Assembly (NCBI RefSeq): GCF_014596445.1
Contig: NZ_MECL01000220.1
Coordinates: 62,001-126,000 of the forward strand
Direction of reading: 5' to 3'
From: Streptomyces sp. CBMA29
Lineage (GTDB): Bacteria > Actinomycetota > Actinomycetes > Streptomycetales > Streptomycetaceae
Length of the DNA stretch: 64,000 nt
Shown here: piece by piece, positions 33,694 to 40,348 of the stretch
How positions within the stretch are numbered: the first letter of the stretch is position 1
Layout: each line of letters opens with the position of its first letter
Made by a program: the position numbers and the translations under genes
The notes under the pieces: model-generated
Told to the model about the DNA's origin: nothing
The model's database searches: none
What the model saw: the letters and a program-made list of their open reading frames with translations, nothing else

Positions 33694-34377
33694 ATGGACG
33701 GTACGAGCGGCGGTACGAGCGGCGGCGCGGTGGACGGCACGAGCGGCGGCGCGCTCGGCGGCGCGGTCGGCGGCGCGGTCGGCGGTACGAGCGGTGACAC
33801 GGGCGGTGGCGCGGACGTGGAGGAACTCCTCGTCCGCGCGGGCAAGGGCGACCGCGACGCCTTCGACCGGCTCTATCCGCTGCTGGCCCCTGCCGCCTTC
33901 GGCCTGGCGCACTGCATGACGGGCGACGCGGCGCGGGCCGAGGAGCTGTCCCGCGAGGCGCTGGTCGACGTCTGGCGCACGGCACCCGGCTTCGACCCCG
34001 CCCACGCCGACGCCCTGACCTGGGCGGTCACCCGCGTCCACCGAAGCCTGGTCGGCCTGCTCAGGTCCGGGCGGGACGCGGAGACGGAGGCGGAGACGGC
34101 GACTGACGCGGACGCGGAGACCGTACGGACCGACGTCCGCCCGACGCTGGACGCGATCCTCGGGCGGCTGCGGGAGATCCACGCCGACCCGCGGGTACGG
34201 ACGGACCTCAAGCGGCTGACTCCCCGGCAGCGCGAGGCGGTGGTCCTGGCGGGCCTGGGCGGACACGCCTTCCCGGCGGCGGCCGTCGACCACTCCGATC
34301 CGGCGGCTACGGCCGGTCGGCCGGTCGATCTGCGCGACGGACTGATCCGGCTGCGGGACTGGCTGCCCGGACACTGA
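33694..34377 (+). CDS. Sigma-70 region 2-like (ECF) protein with Gly repeats
   Basis: About 227 residues from ATG at 33694; an ATG at 33661 is an alternative. A tandem Gly/Thr/Ala leader (GGTSGGAVDGTSGGALGG) comes first. An ECF region-2-like segment follows (DVEELLVRAGKGDRDAFDRLYPLLAP, ARAEELSREALVDVWRTAPG, AWAVTRVHRSLVGLL). Region 4 is reduced: LTPRQREAVVLAGLGGHAFPAAA lacks a clear helix-turn-helix. The leader DNA is a GGCGG-rich tandem repeat. It could be a diverged sigma factor or a non-DNA-binding relative. Confidence 0.75.
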   Translation: MDGTSGGTSGGAVDGTSGGALGGAVGGAVGGTSGDTGGGADVEELLVRAGKGDRDAFDRLYPLLAPAAFGLAHCMTGDAARAEELSREALVDVWRTAPGFDPAHADALTWAVTRVHRSLVGLLRSGRDAETEAETATDADAETVRTDVRPTLDAILGRLREIHADPRVRTDLKRLTPRQREAVVLAGLGGHAFPAAAVDHSDPAATAGRPVDLRDGLIRLRDWLPGH

Positions 34378-34417
34378 GCCGGAAGCCGGAAGCCGGAAGC
34401 CGGAAGCCGGAAGCCGG
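34378..34417. repeat. Heptanucleotide tandem repeat GCCGGAA x5
   Basis: Five exact head-to-tail copies of GCCGGAA plus a partial one, starting at the stop codon of the sigma-like gene. It is intergenic. Confidence 0.9.
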
Positions 34418-34501
34418 GCCGAACCGCGCACAGCTCGGCCGCCGAGCGGATCGCTGTCCGGACGGCGGCCGTCGTTCTCTCTGCCGCGGCTTACTCGGCG
34501 G

Positions 34502-35383
34502 CTACTTGTCGGTGAGCATCCCGGCCCGCAGCTTGGCCAGGGTCCGGCTGAGCAGCCGGGACACGTGCATCTGGGAGTAGCCGAGCTCCGCGCCGATGTC
34601 GGCCTGGGTCAGCTCCTGGCCGAAGCGCATCCGCAGGATGCTGCGCTCGCGGTCGTCCAGCTTCGCCAGCAGCGGCGCCAGCGCGTGGAAGTCCTCGACG
34701 AGTTCCATCGCCGGGTCGGCCGCGCCGACGGTGTCGGCGTACGAGCGGCCGGTGTCCTCGCCGTCGTCACCGGCGGGCAGGTCGATGGAGCCCGCGGTGT
34801 AGCCGTTGGCGGCCACCAGGCCCTCGACGACCTCGTCCTCGGTGATCTCCAGGTAGGCGGCCAGCTCGGCGAGGGTCGGCGGCGCGTCCAGGACGGCGGT
34901 CAGGTGGTCGCGGGCCTTGGCCAGCTCGACCCGCAGTTCCTGAAGGCGGCGCGGTACGTGGACGGCCCAGGAGGTGTCGCGGAAGAACCGCTTCATCTCG
35001 CCGACGATGTACGGGATGGCGAAGGTGGTGAACTCCGTCTCCCGCGACAGGTCGAACCGGTCTATCGCCTTGATCAGGCCGACCGTGCCGACCTGGACGA
35101 TGTCCTCCCACTCCTGCGGGCCGCGGCTGCGGAACCGCCGGGCGGAGAAGCGTACGAGGGACATGTTCATCTCGATCAGCGTGCCGCGTGCGCGGCTGTA
35201 CTCCTCGGTGCCCTCCTCCAGCGACTGGAGGCGGTCGAAGTACAGCTTCGACAGCTCGCGCGCGTCCTTCGGCGTGACCTTCGCCGGGTCCGCGATCAGT
35301 GGCAGCCCACACACGGCTGGAACGCTCCGGCCGACTCCGGTCGGCAGTGCGGTCGTTCCCGCGTCGTGCGTGGATACCGTCAT
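34502..35383 (-). CDS. SigB/SigF/SigG-type RNA polymerase sigma factor
   Basis: 293 residues from ATG at 35383 (MTVSTHDAGTTALPTGVG). Region 2 is clear (NMSLVRFSARRFRSRGPQEWEDIVQVGTVGLIKAIDRFD, then FTTFAIPYIVGEMKRFFRD), region 3 follows (VHVPRRLQELRVEL), and region 4 ends the protein (ILRMRFGQELTQADIGAELG, YSQMHVSRLLSRTL). This is the general-stress and sporulation group common in multiple copies in streptomycetes. A STAS antagonist gene lies 100 bases upstream on the same strand. No RsbW-type anti-sigma gene is adjacent. Confidence 0.95.
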   Translation of the reverse strand: MTVSTHDAGTTALPTGVGRSVPAVCGLPLIADPAKVTPKDARELSKLYFDRLQSLEEGTEEYSRARGTLIEMNMSLVRFSARRFRSRGPQEWEDIVQVGTVGLIKAIDRFDLSRETEFTTFAIPYIVGEMKRFFRDTSWAVHVPRRLQELRVELAKARDHLTAVLDAPPTLAELAAYLEITEDEVVEGLVAANGYTAGSIDLPAGDDGEDTGRSYADTVGAADPAMELVEDFHALAPLLAKLDDRERSILRMRFGQELTQADIGAELGYSQMHVSRLLSRTLAKLRAGMLTDK

Positions 35384-35483
35384 GTGATCGCCCAACGTCG
35401 TCGACTGTGACCCCTGGCACGTACCCGCTCTCACGCGTCGCACGCACAAAGACTCAGGATTTCCTTTCCCCCCACCCCATTCG

Positions 35484-35849
35484 TCATGCACCACGCTCGC
35501 GGTTCGCCGCCCACGCCTCGACCGCCGCGTCCGCGCTCGGCGCCGCGGTGAAGACCTGGTCGAGTCCCGTCACGCGGAAGACGCGGTCGAACCGCTCGGG
35601 GAGCGCGGCCAGGACGGTGTGGGCGTGGGCCTCTTCCGCCCGGTGGCGGGCGGCGAGCAGCGCGCTGAGACCGCTGGAGTCGATGAAGTCCAGCCCGCCC
35701 ATGTCCACGACGAGTTGCCGGCCGGGCGCGAGGGCGAGGCGTTCGACGGCTTCGCGGACCTGCGGCGCGGTGGAGTAGTCGAGCGCTCCGGCGAGCTCGA
35801 CGACCGCGCCCGCGGGGGTGGCGCGGACGTCGACGGTCAGGAGTCCCAT
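35484..35849 (-). CDS. STAS anti-sigma factor antagonist
   Basis: 121 residues from ATG at 35849 with GAGGAG upstream. The STAS fold is evident, and the phosphorylation motif is VVDMGGLDFIDSSGLSALLA, where a Ser of DSSG is the usual target. In the unphosphorylated form such proteins titrate an RsbW-type anti-sigma factor and free the sigma factor. The SpoIIE-type phosphatase about 2 kb away is a candidate activator, and the downstream sigma factor a candidate output. Confidence 0.93.
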   Translation of the reverse strand: MGLLTVDVRATPAGAVVELAGALDYSTAPQVREAVERLALAPGRQLVVDMGGLDFIDSSGLSALLAARHRAEEAHAHTVLAALPERFDRVFRVTGLDQVFTAAPSADAAVEAWAANRERGA

Positions 35850-36139
35850 GGCACTCCTCTCGCGGACTGGCTCCATACATGCAGTTGTTCGGCACCGAGG
35901 GGTCAGCGGATTGGTGTTCATCCGAAGGAGTGATGGCGGCGCGGGTGACCGCCGAGGGTCGCCGCCCTGATGTATCGCCGCCCTGATGCATCCAGGATGA
36001 ATTTCATACGGTCATTTCCTTTCGGTTCGCCCAGCGGTGGATGACAACCTGCTGAACCGTTCCCGATCCCGGCCCGCGGGCCTGGTTTCCCGCCGAGCGA
36101 CCGCCCTACGTTGAAGTGCTCCCGGGGCGCGCGGGAAAG

Positions 36140-36247
36140 CGCGTACGGAGGCGGCGTACGGAAGTCGCGTACGGAAGTCGCGTACGGAAGCGGCGGACCG
36201 AAGTCGCGTACGGAAGTCGCGGACCGAAGCCCCGGACCACGGACCAC
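36140..36247. repeat. Tandem CGTACGGAAGTCG-type repeats
   Basis: About eight degenerate units of roughly 12 bases, alternating CGTACGGAAGTCG and CGGACCGAAG forms, ending 31 bases before the acyltransferase ATG. They could contain its promoter or leader. Confidence 0.8.
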
Positions 36248-36278
36248 GGACCTGAACTGGCGGAAGCGGAAACAGCAC

Positions 36279-37514
36279 ATGAGGCATGCGGGCGGCGGCT
36301 CCGGCGACGACTGGCCGGTGGGCCGCGGCGGCCCGGCGGGCGGCGGGGTGCTGCGGACCGAGGAACGCCCCGCCGTCGAGGCGCTGCCCGAGCCGACCGC
36401 GCCGGGACCCCCGGCCGTACCGGCCCCGCCCGCGCGCCGACCCCGGCTGTACGTGATCGACGCGCTGCGGCTGTGCGCCGCGCTGATGGTCGCGCTCCAC
36501 CACTACGTGGGCACCAACCGCGTGAACCAGCCGCACAATCCGGTCTGGGACCGCCCGGCCTCCCACATCTTCCCAGCCGTCTTCCGCGTGTCGTCCTACG
36601 GCTGGATCGGCGTCGAGATCTTCTTCGTCATCAGCGGATTCGTGATCTGCATGTCGTGCTGGGGGCGCGGGCCACGGGACTTCTTCGTCTCCCGGGTGAT
36701 CCGGCTCTACCCCGCGTACTGGTTCGGCGTCCTGTTCACCGCCGCCGTGCTCACGCTGTGGCCCGCGGTCTTCGAGGCGCCCGCCTCCGCGCGCGACACG
36801 CTCTTCAACCTCTCGATGCTGCAACAGGGTTCGCACATCGCCAACGTCGACGGCGTCTACTGGACGCTCTGGTCGGAGCTGCGCTTCTACCTGATCTTCC
36901 TGCTCGTCGTGGCCACCGGCCTGACCTACCGCAAGGTCGTCGTCTTCTGCTGCGTGTGGGGCGTCGCCGCCGCCCTCGCCCCCGTCGCCGGGATGCCCGC
37001 GCTGACGCTGCTCGCCAACCCGGACGCCGCCTGGTACTTCATCGCGGGCCTCGCCCTGTACCTGATGCACCGCTTCGGCCAGGACCTGCTGCTGTGGGGC
37101 ATCCTCGGCATGTCCTGGCTGATGGCCCAGAGCGAGATCGCCCAGCGCGTCGACACCGTCGAGCATGTCTCCAGTTGGCGCGGCGCGCTCCTGCTCTACA
37201 CCGTCTTCCTGCTCTTCATGGTCGGCGTCGCCGTCGGTCTCACCGACCGCCTCCAGTGGAAGTGGCTCGCCACCGCGGGCTCCCTGACCTACCCCTTCTA
37301 CCTGCTCCACTACGCCGCGGGCACCACCGCCATCCACTACCTGCGCGACCGCACCGACCCGCGCCTGCTGGTCGCCGCGCTCATCGGCGCGATGCTGCTG
37401 CTGAGCTACCTCGTGCACCGGCTGGTGGAACGCCCGCTGTCCACGCTCCTCAAGCGCGGCCTCACCCGCTCCTTCGCCCGCCTCGGACCGCCGCCGGTCC
37501 GCCGGACCCCGTAG
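36279..37514 (+). CDS. Acyltransferase-3 (OafA/YrhL) membrane protein
   Basis: 411 residues from ATG at 36279 with GGAAGCGGAAA upstream. A Pro/Ala-rich cytoplasmic leader (about 1-50) precedes ten or so hydrophobic helices. The family hallmarks are RLYVIDALRLCAALMVALHHY (catalytic His), GVEIFFVISGFVICMSCW and VSRVIRLYPAYWFGVL. Such proteins O-acylate sugars, exopolysaccharides or antibiotics at the membrane. No glycosyltransferases are adjacent, so the acceptor is unknown. Confidence 0.95.
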   Translation: MRHAGGGSGDDWPVGRGGPAGGGVLRTEERPAVEALPEPTAPGPPAVPAPPARRPRLYVIDALRLCAALMVALHHYVGTNRVNQPHNPVWDRPASHIFPAVFRVSSYGWIGVEIFFVISGFVICMSCWGRGPRDFFVSRVIRLYPAYWFGVLFTAAVLTLWPAVFEAPASARDTLFNLSMLQQGSHIANVDGVYWTLWSELRFYLIFLLVVATGLTYRKVVVFCCVWGVAAALAPVAGMPALTLLANPDAAWYFIAGLALYLMHRFGQDLLLWGILGMSWLMAQSEIAQRVDTVEHVSSWRGALLLYTVFLLFMVGVAVGLTDRLQWKWLATAGSLTYPFYLLHYAAGTTAIHYLRDRTDPRLLVAALIGAMLLLSYLVHRLVERPLSTLLKRGLTRSFARLGPPPVRRTP

Positions 37515-37576
37515 CCGTAACGGACCCCGTAGTCGTAACGGACCCCGTAGCCGTACGGGACTCCGTAGCCGTACCG
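37503..37576. repeat. Tandem repeats CGTA(G/A)CCGTAACGGACCC
   Basis: About four degenerate units of 18 bases straddling the acyltransferase stop codon, built from CGTAGCCGTA and ACGGACCC words. Confidence 0.75.
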
Positions 37577-37655
37577 GCCGCCGAGCCGTCGCCGCTCGCC
37601 GTGCCGTCGCCGCCCGCCGAGGAATAGGGCGGGCGGTCCGAGCGCTTGCCGGTGC

Positions 37656-38528
37656 ATGACGCTGGTGGATGGGTCGGCCGCGCCCGGCAGCGGTGTGCGC
37701 GGGGTGCGGGGTGTGCCGACGTGGGACATGGTGGCCGTGACCGTCCGCCGGCTGGGCCCCGGGGAGCGGCTGGACGGCGGCGACGGCGCGATCTGGGCGC
37801 TGGTCCTGGACGGCGACGCGCGGCTGGAGACGGCGGCGGGGGCCGAGGCGCTGCGCGCCGGGGACGCCTTCCACGTGGACGCCAGGACCACGTACCGGCT
37901 CGTCGCGCCGACCCGCGCGGAGGTGGCCGTCGGCAGCCTGCGGGCGGTGCCGCCGATGCCGAGTCCGCTGGTGGCGCGGGACTTCGCGGGGCGCAACCGC
38001 GGCATCGTGGAGCTGGTGCGGATGTGCCCGCTTGACCCGACGCGCGGCCAGCCGCTCTTCGCCGCGAGCTACGGCGGGCTGATCCAGGCCGCCATGGCGC
38101 AGGCCGTCGAGGAGAGCGCGCGGCAGCGCTCGGACCCGCGCCTGACCGCGCTGGTGTCGGCGCTCGACGCGCATCCCGGGCGGGCCTGGACGGTGGACAG
38201 CATGGCGCGCTTCGCGCACCTGTCCCGCTCGTCCCTGAGCGAGCGCTTCCGCCGCGAGCTGGGCCGCAGCCCCGCGCAGGTGCTCCGCGAGGTACGCATG
38301 CGGCACGCCCGCGAACTCCTCGCCGGTACGGACAAGCCGGTCGAACGGATCGCCCTCACCGTGGGCTACGGCTCCGCCGCCGCTTTCAGCCGCGCCTTCT
38401 CCGCCGACCACGGCAGACCGCCCCAGGCGTGGCGCTCCCGCCCGGGGCCCGCGCCGGATTCCGACGCCGACGCCGACGCCGCTTGCGCGGGCGGCGACGA
38501 TTCCGGGGGCCCGGCCACGGGCATTTAA
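37656..38528 (+). CDS. AraC family transcriptional regulator
   Basis: 290 residues from ATG at 37656; an internal ATG at 37728 is possible. The N-terminal cupin-like ligand domain (GPGERLDGGDGAIWALVLDG, LRAGDAFHVDARTTYRL) is followed by a double helix-turn-helix (WTVDSMARFAHLSRSSLSERFRRELG and VERIALTVGYGSAAAFSRAFS). This is the cupin_6 class that often controls a divergent or neighbouring efflux or oxidoreductase gene. The convergent MFS exporter is a candidate target. A low-complexity acidic tail (DSDADADAACAGGDDSGG) ends the protein. Confidence 0.93.
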   Translation: MTLVDGSAAPGSGVRGVRGVPTWDMVAVTVRRLGPGERLDGGDGAIWALVLDGDARLETAAGAEALRAGDAFHVDARTTYRLVAPTRAEVAVGSLRAVPPMPSPLVARDFAGRNRGIVELVRMCPLDPTRGQPLFAASYGGLIQAAMAQAVEESARQRSDPRLTALVSALDAHPGRAWTVDSMARFAHLSRSSLSERFRRELGRSPAQVLREVRMRHARELLAGTDKPVERIALTVGYGSAAAFSRAFSADHGRPPQAWRSRPGPAPDSDADADAACAGGDDSGGPATGI

Positions 38529-38559
38529 GGACCTGTCCGGCGGATCACGAGCGGCCCCT

Positions 38560-38720
38560 TCGGCACCTGGCACGCTCCCCCGGACGGAGGGTGGGGGAGC
38601 ACCAGGCACCGCTTGGACCGCCGGTCCCGGAGGGGCTGTTCGGTGGTGTCCCGACCACCGGGCCGGCGGGGGCCGGCCGCGCAGTTCCCCGCGGCCCTGC
38701 AAGCCCGTCCCTGCGAGCCC
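38560..38720. repeat. Dispersed-repeat-like intergenic element
   Basis: Between the convergent AraC and MFS genes. It contains a dyad (TGGCACGCTCCCCC ... GGGGGAGCACCA) and the words GCGCAGTTCCCCGCGGCCC and GCCCGTGGCC, typical of small intergenic repeats scattered in streptomycete genomes. The dyad may act as a shared terminator. Confidence 0.45.
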
Positions 38721-38793
38721 GCGCCCCTACAAGCCCGTGGCCGGACTCCGGGCGGAAGACGGTGCGGGCAGGCCGCAGGGTGGTGACGGCCGG

Positions 38794-40017
38794 TTACGCC
38801 CGGGGCCTGGCGAGGAGTCCGAAGCCGAGGCTGCCCGCGAGGGCGGCGCCGGCTCCGATGAGCAGCGCGCCGCGCACGCCGCCGTTGTCGACCACGGCGC
38901 CGCCGATCGAGGAGCCGGCCGTGATGGCCACCTGGAAGGCCGTCACCTGCAAGGAGAGTGCGGATTCGACGCGCTTCGGCTCGGCGCGGGTGACCCACAA
39001 CTGCGTGGCGACCGGGACCATGTTGAAGCCGAAGCCCCAGACGACGATCGCCACGACCGCGACGGGGAGTCCGGAGGTCGTGCCCAGCACGAGCAGGCTC
39101 GCGCCGAGCAGGGCGGGCGCGACGACGACGGCGAGCCCGAGGCGGCGGGCGAGGGCGCCGGCGGCGAGGTTGCCCGCGAGGCCGCCCACACCCCAGCCGA
39201 GCAGCAGCCAGACCGTCGTACCCGAGGTGACCCGTTCGATCGCGAGGCGGATGTACGGGTAGGCGGCGAAGTTGCCGAACGCGACCAGGGCGACGCAGCC
39301 CGCCCCGGCCATCAGCCGCCGGTTGGCCAGCGCCTGCCGGAGCATGCCGAGCCCCGCCCCCGGCTGGGCGGGCACCGGCGGCAGCGTCGCCACCACGGCG
39401 GCCAGCGCCAGCAGGCTCAGGCCCGCGGCGGCCCAGAACACCGGCCGCCAGCCCACCGCGTCGCCGAGGACCGAGGAGAGCGGTACGCCGACGATGGTGG
39501 CCGCGCTCACGCCCAGCGCCAGGCTGGTGGACACGACGTGGTCGCGCCCCGGCGCCGCGCTCGTCCCCGCCCCGAGCGCGAACGACCAGAAGCCCGCGAT
39601 GGCCACGCCCAGCAGCAGACGGCCCGCGAGCAGCAGCGGGAAGTTCGGCGTCACCGCTACCACCGCGTTGGACAGCACGGCGGCGGCGAGCAGGCCGATC
39701 AGTACGGTCCTGCGGTCGGTGCGCGGCAGCAGCACGGCGATGGTGGGCGCGGTGAGGGCGCCCGCGATGGCCGTCGCCGCGACGGCCAGCCCCGCGGTGC
39801 CCTCGCTGACGCCGACGTCCGACGCCATGGCGGGCAGCACGCTCGCGGGCAGGAATTCGCTGCCCACCAGGGCCCCGATCCCCAGCGTGAGCGCCGCGAC
39901 CGGGGCCCAGGAGGCCGCGCCGGGTCCGCCGCCGACGCCGACGGCCTTCACGGACGGGTCGTCCGTGTCGCGGACCGCCGCCGGCCCGGTGCTGGTCGCA
40001 TAGCTCTCTGAGGTCAT
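38794..40017 (-). CDS. MFS transporter (drug exporter type)
   Basis: 407 residues from ATG at 40017 with twelve predicted spans. The first loop contains LGIGALVGSEFLPASVLPAMASDVGVSEGTAG and RTDRRTVLIGLLAAA (MFS motif A region), followed by LLAGRLLLGVAIAGFWSFALG. This is the Ydhp/NepI-like purine or chloramphenicol-resistance branch of MFS exporters. The substrate is unknown; it may be controlled by the convergent AraC regulator. Confidence 0.93.
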   Translation of the reverse strand: MTSESYATSTGPAAVRDTDDPSVKAVGVGGGPGAASWAPVAALTLGIGALVGSEFLPASVLPAMASDVGVSEGTAGLAVAATAIAGALTAPTIAVLLPRTDRRTVLIGLLAAAVLSNAVVAVTPNFPLLLAGRLLLGVAIAGFWSFALGAGTSAAPGRDHVVSTSLALGVSAATIVGVPLSSVLGDAVGWRPVFWAAAGLSLLALAAVVATLPPVPAQPGAGLGMLRQALANRRLMAGAGCVALVAFGNFAAYPYIRLAIERVTSGTTVWLLLGWGVGGLAGNLAAGALARRLGLAVVVAPALLGASLLVLGTTSGLPVAVVAIVVWGFGFNMVPVATQLWVTRAEPKRVESALSLQVTAFQVAITAGSSIGGAVVDNGGVRGALLIGAGAALAGSLGFGLLARPRA

Positions 40018-40348
40018 GCGCCCAGTCTCACGGGCGCCGCCCGCACCGGCTTGACCGTTCGGCCGCACTCCTTGATGCCGCGGCCGGACCCGTGCCGCGG
40101 CCGGACCCGTGGCGCGGCGCGGTCGCACTCGGTCAGGCGGGCGGACCTTCATGTGCTGCGGGCGGTCCGCCGCCGAAGGCCGAGCCGGACGGGTCGCGGC
40201 GCGGCGCCCACACCGCGACCGTAGCCCGTACCGTCGTCGGCCTTGGCCGGGTCGGCGAGCGCGGCCGGCGGGGGAATCTGCCCGGCCCGCCCGGGGCCCA
40301 CCCGCCGGTGGGGCTACGGTCGCGGCCCGCGCCGGGCCGGTGCGGCGG

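Noticed and set aside
33486..34431. Minus-strand frames opposite the sigma-like gene
   Set aside because: They are Pro/Ala/Arg low-complexity mirror images of the Gly-repeat leader. The plus strand carries sigma region 2 motifs.
36012..38702. 896-codon open frame on the minus strand
   Set aside because: It is antisense to the acyltransferase and AraC genes, both of which have clear family motifs on the plus strand.
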